A stretch of 64,000 nt of DNA, from contig JAIEPX010000010.1 of NCBI GenBank assembly GCA_019748175.1, positions 1-64,000 of the forward strand, given 5' to 3'. Position 1 is the first letter of the stretch; the number at the start of each line of letters is the position of its first letter. A model generated the notes under the pieces. The model made no database searches, was not told where the DNA came from, and saw only the letters and a list, made by a program, of their open reading frames with translations. Positions 61,601 through 64,000 of the stretch are shown piece by piece. Source of the stretch: Gammaproteobacteria bacterium (lineage in GTDB: Bacteria > Pseudomonadota > Gammaproteobacteria > JAIEPX01). The position numbers and the translations under genes were made by a program.

Positions 61601-64000
61601 TTTTAATTATACTCCCTCTGGTGAATGGCAGCAGTCCTATTCAAATGATGAGAATGCGATTATGCCAAGTCTGCGTGTCATTAGAGTCTCTGAATACAAT
61701 GAATCACAGCAAGAAATAATTAATGTGGTTTGTCGAGAAATGCAGTCCGAACTAAATATACATCATGGGCCACTCATGCAGGTGGCTGTATTTACCGGGT
61801 TTAGTGATGGTACTCAGAGAGTTTACTGGGTAATTCACCATTTAGCCATTGATGCCGTTTCCTGGGGAATATTGTTGGATGACTTAAAAACGATTTATGG
61901 TCAACTTTCTCAGAATAAACCCAGCGTTTTGCCGGGATATGGTGTGAGCTATCAGGCTTGGGCAAATGCCTTACGAGCGACGTTACAAGAGGCGGTTTTA
62001 CAATCTCAGTGGCAGCATTGGCTTGGGGTAGGAGCTGGGGCGGAACAGCTAGTACACGTAGAGTCTTCAGAGTATAATGCTTCTGGCTCAGATACCATTC
62101 GACTTTCTCAAGAGTTAACTAGACAATTGCTTGGACCGGCTATGGTAACTCATGATGCTCAGATCAATGATCTTCTATTGTCTACCCTATTGATCACTGT
62201 TCATCATTGGAAGAAGAAAAAAGATGTTTTGGTATTGCTCGAAGGCCATGGTCGTCAAGGCGAAGTTACTGAGTTAGATGTGAGTAGAACCGTTGGTTGG
62301 TTTACTAGTTTATTTCCAGTTCATCTGAAGCTTTCAAATGACACCATTTCAATTAATGATTATGGTTTGGTTGTACAGACAGTAAAAACACAGTTGCGAT
62401 TAATACCTTGGAAAGGGATTGGCTACGGTATTTTACGCTATATGAGTAATGATCCGCGAGTTAAAAATTTAGAGCAGTTAGATACCGCACAAATTACATT
62501 TAATTATTTGGGGCAGATTGATGATTCATTTGGGATTGGCTGGAGGTCTGCAAAAGAAAGAGCTCCTGAAAATATTGACGGAATTCCAGGGCAAAGGCTG
62601 ATTAATATAAATGGTGGTGTGGAGAATGGTGAATTGATCTTAACTGTTAGGTATGATACAAACAAAATTAATTCTCAAGATATGAGATTATTTGTCCAGC
62701 ACTATCAAACTACATTAGCAGATCTGGTTACCCATTCGCTGGGTAATTCAGTAATGAAATCTCACTTTCCGTTTTTACCTCTCCCGACCCGTTTTAAGGA
62801 GATTATTTTTCAAAATGTATTGAGTGGTATGACAGCTCAATCATTATCTCCAAGTAAGATTGTTCCTATTACAGAGGTGACTCGTGAAAATGAGGTTCCT
62901 TTGTTCTTAATGCCCCCGGCTTCAGGTACACCTCTGGTCTATTTGACAATACGTGATAATTTCAAAAATATTGAGATTTATGGTCTGACTAATCCCGAAT
63001 TTGGTCGAGAGGAATGGTCTTATAACACACCCTTTGATCTTGCTCAGATCTACGTAGGGTATATTAAATCTATAAAGCCTAGAGGACCGTATCGTATTGG
63101 TGGCTATTCTTTAGGTGGACAGATAGCGCTAGTTGTTGCGTATTTGCTCGAAAAACAGGGTGATAATGTGCTCGATGTGATTTGTATCGATAGTGAGTAT
63201 GTGAGTAAGGAGTGGCAAGATCAGAGGTATAGACACATAGATGTAGATCAGTATTTCAATTCTTCTAGTGAAATTGGTGGCGACAACGAGAGCACATTAT
63301 TTAACACTTTAATGGTTAGTGAACAATTAAACTCACAACGTTTTCAATATTTGCTAAAGCCACCATATTATCCTGCCAAAGTTAATGCGAGGGTAACTTT
63401 GATTAAATGTACTCAGCTAATTTATGGTTATTTCAAACCAGAAGCTCATCATGTTATGGATCTCATTCATGGCGATGTTTTTAACGGTTATAGAGAAGCG
63501 ATACCACAGATTAATGTCATTTCTATCAATTCTGATCATTCTTCAATTTTTAATCCTGAGAACCATGTTCAGCTGGTCCGTGCTATAAAAGATGCTTTGC
63601 GTATGGAAACATTACCGCTTCAATTTGAAGAAGGCATGTCCTCTGGTGATCGTGTCTTAATAATGTCGGGATTCAGAGGTGATATCTATCTAGTAAAAAA
63701 ATTACTCACTGATTCAGCTAATATAGATGCAGTAGATAAATTAGGGCGTTCTGCACTGCATTGGGCGGCTTTTCAAGGGCACAATCAAGTTGTTGAGTTA
63801 TTATTGCTAAGTGGCTGTTGTGCAAATGCATCAGATAAGATGGGTTTCACTCCGGTTAGACTTGCCCGACAGGCTGATCAAGAGGAAATTGCACTATTAA
63901 TTCTACGATATCTTCAGATGGCTTCAGGGTTGAGGCAAAAAATCAATAGTTCTGGGCGATCAGTGGGTACGTCTCTCAGAAAATTCTTGCACGAATCCCA
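40614..64000 (+). CDS. Six-module non-ribosomal peptide synthetase with thioesterase and C-terminal ankyrin repeats (3' end outside window)
   Basis: One frame stays open from the ATG at 40614 to the right edge (about 7795 codons), which I checked by in-frame translation of all modules. Order: degenerate C-A-T; C-A-T; C-A-T; C-A-T-E; C-A-T; C-A-T-E; TE; ankyrin repeats. All six carrier domains keep the phosphopantetheine serine in GGDS or GGHS. C2 to C6 keep HHxxxDG; both E domains keep HHxxxDAVSW. The thioesterase has GYSLGG (Ser7499) and a DHSSIF-type histidine. Hand-read pockets predict atypical-Cys-Cys-D-Asx-Asn-D-unassigned, released by the TE. Product class is unknown: a cytosolic peptide assembly line whose product is presumably exported. 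No phosphopantetheinyl transferase or MbtH-like gene is in the window. Confidence 0.96.
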   Translation, partial: MKLFTKNESQVIEDFTFKKADSEIQASPIVLQIRPTHIPLSFMQRQVWSSGRLQQRLRCSNVNVVQLKGVLSVDCLKNALTDLSIRHQILRTHFKLHKGNPYQRICKKPQVTFEKIDFHEIALEDRESCIRKQIGLNQRFVFDLSKGPLWKMQLLNFGIEDHVLVLILDAAISDELSLELFFSDLFEQYFHHLSVNAAQLNLTRLPIQYADYALWQRGWLQGERLEAELAYWFDKLANIPSQSFVKTDRPRTDVLNYEFEHISCEINTEDTLALNALATVHDCTLFMALVGVLKVLIHRYTSVEDVVLGIRLPNRPIEELRRLIGPFSNCLALRTVLKSSDQFNVALQHVRSTILEAYCHQEVPFEQVIDHLKTQSRADLSPLFHTVLVMDVQEKARANLGDLQVNKITSFVAEQAKNDFIWRVTELDDGRLKIDISYASNLYDRDTIERLLGNFCVLLQAVIKNPEQSIATLPVVAAHEREKLLKNWGRSQKNYTLNKTIHQLFEEQVVKAPSKIALVLGEAQLTYHELNARANELAHRLRSLEVQVGTMVALSAETSFDLIIGIFGILKAGAVYVPLDPICPPERLRYMLEDSGAKILLTQSHLAQRFEGYSHNRNILILDKMNKSSHQFLATNLESIVEPDSLAYVIYTSGSTGKPKGVKGHHRGMVNRFLWVQEHYHMQEDEIFCQKTTINFIDSITEIVSCLLSGSKMAMASIDKLKNPQELVNFLDANSVTQIFLVPSLLKMILEVIGTRKLPNLKYFFISGEALSSNLVIAFNEVFSNAKLLNMYGSSEVIDVTCYEADQWDRLSSTVPIGRAISNTRSYILEENFDLCPIGVVGELCVSGAGIADGYLDPSITSDRFIQNPFYPDYDSYKTLYRMGDRARYLADGTIEYLGRSDYQVKLRGYRVELVEIEIVLRQCEEIKDSVVLLREDIPGQQRLVAYVVPKDVFTHREQVDLLKEKLLALCVMHLQEYMVPTVVVLEKMPLTINGKIDRAALFRPETYIQNATALRSPQDWVEEQVAQVCSELLDLNSISMTDSFFSLGGDSLSITQLVSRLRLVFSVEISIRKVLDCTDISDIATVVRNDMQAINQFAPPKLVKQIRPENIPLSFAQQRLWFLNQLYENKSVYNVPYIKKFHGLLSVNSLKRALYDLMQRHEVLRIYFPSLLGRPTQKISEESAIKLSVVDLSSVSVDSQNDAVHRTLSNALREPFDLNTAPLWRMQLVKLAEDQHIVLLIMHHVICDGWSLRVFWSELAEFYSYHQSEKEIGIELEPLPVQYIDYTLWQRDWLKGESLTSELSYWVSQLSGAPSYLDLPTDRPRPPVLTYEGGQVSCELSEAVLTHLKSLAGQKHCTLFMVLLSLLNVLLHRYTGAEDLVVGSPIANRNFKETEGLIGFFVNTLALRSEIKCDDTFLSLLNRVRELTLSAYANQNVPFEQVVDHLKIQRMTNRTPLFQVMLLLEVEDDVGLEFEGLSASRVDGLISDSAKFDLTFCFEEKKSGGLSLEITYAKDLYEKATIERTLNHFIVLLEGVLANPQARISDLPMLTESERKQILVSWNDTASVYPKEQTLHGLFERQVLKTPNHVAVVYDGKELTYQELHNKSNQLAHYLIGQGIGVGHLVGICVERSLEMVIGLLGILKSGAAYVPISPTYPRERVGSILQDAGIKVMLTQSTLESYGLDVALIMLDKEFLGFNSYCDPPHVDINSEETAYVIFTSGTTGKPKGVVIAHQGAVNTIVDINKRFLFGANDSVIALSEMTFDLSVYDIFGMLAIGATCVLLRSDRARDPSYWVELIAKYNITVWDSVPAFLQILLEYLDEPKKAEYEKSELKSLKVIMLSGDYIPLTLPVDVRRLMPGPVQLIGMGGATEASIWSNFFAIQDVDPRWVSIPYGRPLSNQRYYILDQYLAPVPVGVMGDLYIAGDGLAKGYWNDPEKTKANFIVSQKLQERLYKTGDKARYMSDGNIVFLGRVDNQVKIRGFRIECGEVEGAIAKISVINKVIVIAREDRVGDKRLVAYLVVNSQGNEQSLIESIREHLRKELPNYMIPSAYVVLESIPLSANGKVDRSALPKPGNYECDQEVSQAPQDWVGHQVAKIIGELLSTNIVKMSDDFFKLGGHSLLVTQLVSRLRVVFEVEISIKEIFERSSIDEIARLVRTNLEQAGKTLLPPLVKQVRPERLELSFAQQRLWFLDQLLENKSIYNIDMGFRIRGRISLDALKNAFHDVIARHEILRTYFPSNLGKPYQVIDEKHTLGFHFLDLSGSNAEERLICIKGQMELNQNHIFNLSSGPLWFAQLLYFSEEDCTLLFNVHHSICDGWSVGLFFKELSSLYSHHLNGYAEELCLPSSSLQYVDYALWQRDWLQGERLEKELMYWEKQLRDVPSELTLPTDMPRPNQLSYVGCRVACVLSDSIGAKIKLLAEVERCSTFMLLLSVLNVLLHRQTGSDDIVVGAPIANRHFRETERMIGFFANTLALRAEVKSGNRFIDLLNRVKEVTLEAYAHQDVPFERIVDHLKLERQLNRSPLFQVMLLLQYETDSEFELEALDVFRLDGLVTDSAKFDLTFCFEEKKSGGLSLEITYAKDLYEKATIERTLNHFIVLLEGVLANPQARISDLPMLTESERKQILVSWNDTASVYPKEQTLHGLFERQVLKTPNHVAVVYDGKELTYQELHNKSNQLAHYLIGQGIGVGHLVGICVERSLEMVIGLLGILKSGAAYVPISPTYPRERVGSILQDAGIKVMLTQSTLESYGLDVALIMLDKEFLGFNSYCDPPHVDINSEETAYVIFTSGTTGKPKGVVIAHQGAVNTIVDINKRFLFGANDSVIALSEMTFDLSVYDIFGMLAIGATCVLLRSDRARDPSYWVELIAKYNITVWDSVPAFLQILLEYLDEPKKAEYEKSELKSLKVIMLSGDYIPLTLPVDVRRLMPGPVQLIGMGGATEASIWSNFFAIQDVDPRWVSIPYGRPLSNQRYYILDQYLAPVPVGVMGDLYIAGDGLAKGYWNDPEKTKANFIVSQKLQERLYKTGDKARYMSDGNIVFLGRVDNQVKIRGFRIECGEVEGAIAKISVINKVIVIAREDRVGDKRLVAYLVVNSQGNEQSLIESIREHLRKELPNYMIPSAYVVLESIPLSANGKVDRSALPKPGNYECDQEVSQAPQDWVGHQVAKIIGELLSTNIVKMSDDFFKLGGHSLLVTQLVSRLRVVFEVEISIKEIFERSSIDEIARLVRTNLEQAGKTLLPPLVKQVRPERLELSFAQQRLWFLDQLLENKSAYNIPLAMNLRGKLLTRCLENALNNLLNSHEILRTHFPSELGVAYQQIDDMAEINLRTIDLMALSTSEQEKALQSYMLMDQQHVFDLSSGPLWKVLLLQLSSDHHVLLFNMHHIISDGWSLGVLWADLQKFYRWHVKNQDSLLGFSSQKFQYADYAIWQRQWLQDEYLRVQLSYWQESLANAPQNLNLPTDRLRPQELSYIGRSVSYELEQDVVAGLRAFAEKERCSLFMVFLSVLVVLLHRYTGAQDIVVGTPVANRRSVELEGIIGFFVNTLALRAQIQKNDRFVDLLQRVRDLTLGAYAHQDVPFEQLVDYLKIERELNRTPLFQVMLVMQNRDMGDLDLEGLRVSKNTGMASDPAKFDLTWDVQEPDDGRVVIDLNYAVDLYDHTTAQRMLTHFTVLLRSVIAQPEKNVYALPLLTDSERKKILFEWNGTDGIYRKNVTVQKLFEEQVENTPNAIALAFESTELTYDQLNKRANQVAHYLSGQGVGRGQLVAISIERSLEMLIGLLGILKSGAGYVPIDPDYPDDRIDFILQDTQAKFLLTQKSLSSRYRSFVERGGKVVSLDSTPEINFSISDNLDLASEANDLAYVIYTSGSTGKPKGVMISHEGLSHYLQFSLGEFRIDSGCGSLMHSSFGFDITVTSLYGPLLVGKTVFMVSEQAGFAGLVEALAQRFDYSLLKITPAHLRLLRELLPKEVLTKHTVLTVVVGGEALCQEDVAFWRAENKSIRFINLYGATETSVADTTYEITDVIPSTASIPVGKAFKNQQMYVLDDNLDLLPIGVIGEIYLGGNQLALGYLNRHDLTEAKFLPNPFRLGEKIYKTGDLGYLLPDGNVVYVGRIDQQVKIRGYRVECGEVEQVIAQLDYVNQVLVLACDDQHGSKRLVAYVVPVPGQVAVTERVRSNIEKQLPSYMIPTVFVEMDVMPLTINGKVDRAVLPKPDFTINRNFVESAIPRNWKEVTLHKILRDLLQVKQIGINDNFFSSGGDSIIAIQFVARAKLKGLIFTVKQLFINPTISYLAQVAQVNDSTLHIRSLKTEGFAPLLPIQHWFFEKSNNDFQHFNQSFLFHLSDNITLKPELSINTLRKLIEQHDVLRLRYYRNKDGQWSQVYSDDANVYNIDFKVIDINSSDQWSPEILISICNSLQMGLNIESGPTMQLALFTGFKDGSQRLFWTIHHLVVDAVSWRMLISEFQRIYQALSQKRNPEVLRLSDTYQKWGEVLIKSVHSEMVQSQWSYWLRLGEKVTDLFKVAGEPEANLQTVEINLGTDSTRAFLGESMQAYHTQKDDLLLSALLLCICQWKSRRDVFLSLEGHGREELFGSVDLSSTVGWFTSLYPVCLSLPQSILSTDSSELFSPQNLALIIKSVKEQLRLIPMKGLGYGMLRYLSGDPRSMVLAQSDRAQINFNYFGRLNESVVGDWLIAKESIGENAGGHPGLKLIEVSGWVVNDRLSLQVDYDASVIGYEDIQLFAHLYEESLQQLIAHCMQPGVGGFTCSDFPLAKLQQEQLEKIEQQYSIERIYSLSPLQEGLFFHALHMPDSDQYYVQLDFDYQGEFDIEKYKLAWLSVVSDFDALRTSFVWEGFSEPLQIVSQSAELGWVELDWRSKDFKRCDEEFSSYLEEDKKKGFEFSKPGCSFRVHVIRFSDTFARVLVTSHHIILDGWSMAIIIKSLHSRYFKLLETQELSASQSVIIEPYESYIAWIKNQDRSEVESFWRKQFMDYQCADTLGIHEQPIDLFKSITKFGELKLNFDQQMSQKIVEFAKQLGITISTLMHFSWAVVLSCYTRSSDVVFGTTVSGRSVSLSGIDSMTGLLINTLPVRVQLNKSQDIESFLKSLQEQFNDINLNSYLSLAEIQAIAGVARENILFSSLFVHENYPGYDLETPSNITITGPRGYSKTNYPITLLSYLSDTLSLQVNYDNDLISHSSVKRLVDHIQHVLSSVVSRLSAKVGDITILTEQERNEILLVWNATDEDYRVGVTVHKLFEEQVVKTPHAIALIYESVELTYSQLNKRANQLANYLRNQGVCRGLLVGICVERSLELLIGLLGVLKTGAAYVPIDPGYPQERINYILKDTKSKLLLTLERMASRYHAFAEIGGQVVNIDKDPEIAAAEVGNLDIQSDPNDLAYVIYTSGSTGNPKGVMICHEGLSHYMQFALEEFGIANGCGALVHSSLGFDLTVTSLFGPVLVGKTVFMLPESAGVVELAEALTKRSDFSLLKITPAHLRLLRDLLPKEVLGTYPGLTVVVGGEALYHDDVAFWRAENKTIRFINEYGATETSVADTIYEVVDLVPKTPSLPVGKAFKNQQMYVLDDQLRLLPIGVVGEIYLGGNQLALGYLNRKDLTEAKFLPHPFRKEEKIYKTGDLGYSLPDGNIVYVGRIDHQVKIRGYRVECGEVEQVIGQLSYVDQVVVLAREDMPGDVRLVAYVVPTMGEANIRERIISEIEKKLASFMVPSVFIELERIPLTINGKVDRAALPKPDFYQREEKPYSAPRDWIEQQVSQIIGELLRINKVSITDSFFQLGGHSLLITQLVSRLRSHFVAEIGIKEVFECKDIGEIASVVRNCFQKSGGQIFAPLVPYIRPSHLPLSFAQQRLWFLDQLYENKSVYNIPMSFRLMGKLNELALEQAFLSLLERHEVLRTRLLIDASGQAEQIVMSLSEFSFRVVKIDFSGETFREDELSTLREAEALLPFDLKIAPLLRVKLLVFEQEEHVLLVTLHHVVSDGWSAGILMRELNAFYQYHAYQEPLSLPKLKIQFADFALWQRENLQGEVLERQLSYWHSRLEGVPQSIDLPYDYVRPSTLSYKGARYSMIIDSKMREGLKLLSEKHDSSLFMVLVGVLNVLLYRYSQQETIVVGFPVANRLHEETESLIGFFVNTLPLRVDLTQELCFEELLLQIRQSTLEAYNNQDLPFEQLVNTLALSRQINQHPLFQVMFVLQNNEDSELALKGVDVVPLSTQYPISKFDLTVAVAEVVDIGLRIEFEYATDLFKCETIERFAGNFGVLLQGIVSNPKQNIITLPLLTEAEQKQLLVDWNNTRSDYPDDKTICQIFEEQVVRTPDNVAVVFEETQLTYLELNERANQLALYLRDLGVKSENLVGIFIDRSLELIVALLGVLKAGGAYVPLDPTYPRDRLQSIVDGAQMEIILTLDQNRDKIIQFNGQCVCLDSDWEKKIAKNKKDNPNFDVKSADLAYVLYTSGSTGIPKGVMVEHKQLVNSTLARFTVYEQKLERFLLVSSFAFDSSVAGIYWTLLSGGELIIVPKSAVDDTVVLSKLIYAKKVTHLLCLPSYYAILLEQSNMLHSLRIIIVAGEVCVPSLVEAHHNLLNAKLINEYGPTECTVWSTYAEMSKSTHPNIGRPIPHARVYILNFLSGAFSNFEPLPIGVTGEICIGGAGVARGYINAPLLTAEKFISNPFATPEENLRGTDNRLYRTGDLGRYLFNGDIQYLGRIDQQLKIRGYRIECSDIESELERSGLVVKAIVVQKEISLGNKCLVGYVIPTNAFDEASGFTEKDYIENLSCDLIQYLRLKLPEYMVPTFIEVIDKLPLMANGKLDRQALPQPKSHLKPKRFDNEILSREEEILKEIWRCLLPVSQFGIHDSFFHLGGDSLKAIQVVARAYKQGLKINLSQFFQQPTVSYIASVSKAIDFRPVEKKLVDGVVILTPIQRWFFDVEKISRNNFNQSLLFHVSSECALDEKTFRDSLKVLMECHDSLRLRFNYTPSGEWQQSYSNDENAIMPSLRVIRVSEYNESQQEIINVVCREMQSELNIHHGPLMQVAVFTGFSDGTQRVYWVIHHLAIDAVSWGILLDDLKTIYGQLSQNKPSVLPGYGVSYQAWANALRATLQEAVLQSQWQHWLGVGAGAEQLVHVESSEYNASGSDTIRLSQELTRQLLGPAMVTHDAQINDLLLSTLLITVHHWKKKKDVLVLLEGHGRQGEVTELDVSRTVGWFTSLFPVHLKLSNDTISINDYGLVVQTVKTQLRLIPWKGIGYGILRYMSNDPRVKNLEQLDTAQITFNYLGQIDDSFGIGWRSAKERAPENIDGIPGQRLININGGVENGELILTVRYDTNKINSQDMRLFVQHYQTTLADLVTHSLGNSVMKSHFPFLPLPTRFKEIIFQNVLSGMTAQSLSPSKIVPITEVTRENEVPLFLMPPASGTPLVYLTIRDNFKNIEIYGLTNPEFGREEWSYNTPFDLAQIYVGYIKSIKPRGPYRIGGYSLGGQIALVVAYLLEKQGDNVLDVICIDSEYVSKEWQDQRYRHIDVDQYFNSSSEIGGDNESTLFNTLMVSEQLNSQRFQYLLKPPYYPAKVNARVTLIKCTQLIYGYFKPEAHHVMDLIHGDVFNGYREAIPQINVISINSDHSSIFNPENHVQLVRAIKDALRMETLPLQFEEGMSSGDRVLIMSGFRGDIYLVKKLLTDSANIDAVDKLGRSALHWAAFQGHNQVVELLLLSGCCANASDKMGFTPVRLARQADQEEIALLILRYLQMASGLRQKINSSGRSVGTSLRKFLHES
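40700..43880 (+). other. NRPS module 1: degenerate C, atypical A, T
   Basis: The C domain begins after a ~35-residue leader and keeps SFMQRQVW, but its catalytic HHxxxDG is DAAISDE (residues 169-175), so condensation activity is unlikely. The A domain (about 42100-43620) has YTSGSTGKPKGV and a usable NGKIDR lysine. The pocket reads I-D-T-F-F-S-M-D-V-K by manual alignment to GrsA; the usual Asp235 is Ile with Asp at 236, a shift known from beta-amino-acid A domains. The YGPTE motif is YGSSE. T domain: LGGDSLS, Ser1052. Confidence 0.8.
43910..47105 (+). other. NRPS module 2: C-A(Cys)-T
   Basis: C domain with intact HHVICDG (His1244). The A domain pocket reads D-L-Y-D-M-S-M-I-W-K, one change (N278 to D) plus conservative changes from the classical cysteine code DLYNLSLIWK. 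Carrier motif LGGHSLL. The condensation motif is not the DxxxxD heterocyclisation type, so the cysteine should not be turned into a thiazoline by this module. The A-T part belongs to the 2115-bp repeat. Confidence 0.82.
45078..47192 (+). repeat. Direct repeat copy 1 (2115 bp, NRPS A-T of module 2)
   Basis: Apparently identical to 48297-50411, offset 3219 bp (1073 codons, in frame). The first mismatches are A/G just before 45078 and C/T at 47193. It spans the C2 C-terminal end, all of A2 and T2, and the first motif of C3. Checked at both ends and at several interior stretches, not base by base throughout. Confidence 0.95.
47140..50325 (+). other. NRPS module 3: C-A(Cys)-T
   Basis: C domain with HHSICDG, clearly different in sequence from C2. 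The A and T domains are identical to those of module 2, so the same Cys pocket applies. The junctions of identity fall near the end of the C domain and just inside the next C domain. Confidence 0.82.
48297..50411 (+). repeat. Direct repeat copy 2 (2115 bp, NRPS A-T of module 3)
   Basis: Second copy of the repeat at 45078-47192. The flanking C-domain sequences of the two copies differ clearly, so identity ends abruptly at both sides, as expected for a recent recombination or gene conversion. Confidence 0.95.
50360..54960 (+). other. NRPS module 4: C-A(Asx-like)-T-E
   Basis: C domain with HHIISDG. A pocket D-I-T-K-V-G-L-V-A-K, close to Asp/Asn codes (DLTKxG) but with Ile236 and Leu322. T domain FFSSGGDSI is followed by an epimerisation domain (LLPIQHWFF; catalytic HHLVVDAVSW). 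The module should offer a D-Asx-type residue. Confidence 0.78.
55000..58145 (+). other. NRPS module 5: DCL-type C-A(Asn)-T
   Basis: C domain with the D-acceptor signature SPLQEGLFFHAL and HHIILDG, as expected after an E domain. A pocket D-L-T-K-V-G-E-V-A-K, near the Asn code DLTKLGEVGK. T domain LGGHSLL without epimerisation, so L-Asn is predicted. The A domain is a clear paralogue of that in module 4. Confidence 0.8.
58180..62760 (+). other. NRPS module 6: C-A(unassigned)-T-E
   Basis: C domain with HHVVSDG. A pocket D-S-A-L-I-A-E-V-W-K; Asp235 and Lys517 show an alpha-amino acid, but I cannot name it. T domain LGGDSLKAIQ, then an epimerisation domain (LTPIQRWFF; HHLAIDAVSW). The last residue is therefore expected to be D before thioesterase release. 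Confidence 0.75.
62870..63610 (+). other. NRPS type I thioesterase domain
   Basis: An alpha/beta hydrolase release domain: LFLMPPASG at the start, nucleophile GYSLGG (Ser7499, codon at 63108), acidic residue in VICIDSEY, and catalytic His in SDHSSIF. It would hydrolyse or cyclise the finished peptide. It is not C-terminal, since the frame continues. Confidence 0.88.
63650..64000 (+). other. Ankyrin repeats at the NRPS C-terminus (cut by window edge)
   Basis: In the same frame after the thioesterase, residues about 7684-7795: a first partial unit (GDIYLVKKLLTDSANIDAVD), a canonical unit (GRSALHWAAFQGHNQVVELL), then GFTPVRLARQADQEEIALL. A basic, Ser-rich stretch follows up to the edge. Ankyrin repeats bind other proteins. 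More repeats or a further domain may lie beyond the window. Confidence 0.88.

Noticed and set aside
1..64000. CRISPR arrays, insertion sequences, prophage or rRNA genes
   Set aside because: None seen: no regularly spaced short repeats, transposase motifs, terminal inverted repeats with target duplications, integrase or rRNA sequence.

Overview
The window reads as chromosome of a low-GC gammaproteobacterium of the Legionellales/Coxiellaceae type, probably host-associated. Two things suggest this. The housekeeping block ftsH-folP-glmM ... tpiA-secG-tRNA-Leu-nuoA to nuoN is gammaproteobacterial in order and content. Scattered through it are large proteins with eukaryote-like modules: ankyrin repeats, a patatin lipase and an OTU-type cysteine protease. 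The taxonomic placement is inference from gene content, not from a search.

Layout. 1-4.0 kb: an amino-acid permease running off the left edge (minus strand), a disordered/helical protein of unknown function (minus), and two small unknown genes (plus). 4.1-8.3 kb: ftsH, folP, glmM. 8.5-13.0 kb: a 1481-residue ankyrin-patatin-coiled-coil protein, a strong effector candidate, facing a terC gene. 13.9-29.5 kb: tpiA, secG, tRNA-Leu(GAG) and a complete 14-gene NADH dehydrogenase I operon in canonical order, then sodC. 30.5-35.8 kb: a secreted class C beta-lactamase-fold hydrolase and a 1272-residue ABC exporter whose C-terminus carries an OTU-like Cys/His protease. 35.8-40.0 kb: a four-gene, translationally coupled minus-strand operon made of an AsnRS-paralogue asparagine synthetase, a serine hydroxymethyltransferase paralogue, and aconitase-family LeuC and LeuD. 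40.6-64.0 kb: one uninterrupted non-ribosomal peptide synthetase (NRPS) frame, still open at the right edge after about 7795 codons.

The NRPS has six modules: C(degenerate)-A-T / C-A-T / C-A-T / C-A-T-E / C-A-T / C-A-T-E, followed by a thioesterase and then, unusually, ankyrin repeats in the same frame. Hand-read specificity pockets give an atypical first residue, Cys, Cys, an Asx-like residue (epimerised), Asn, and an unassigned residue (epimerised). Modules 2 and 3 share a 2115-bp direct repeat that looks exact, so they should load the same amino acid. The divergent operon shares a roughly 0.5-kb promoter region with the NRPS and encodes amino-acid-metabolism enzymes, one of which could supply Asn or an Asn analogue. 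I read the two units as one biosynthetic locus, possibly with the ABC-OTU protein and the hydrolase as neighbours. That functional link is inference.

The most novel items are the ABC-OTU fusion, the NRPS-ankyrin fusion, and the LeuCD/SHMT/asparagine-synthetase cassette paired with an Asn-using NRPS.
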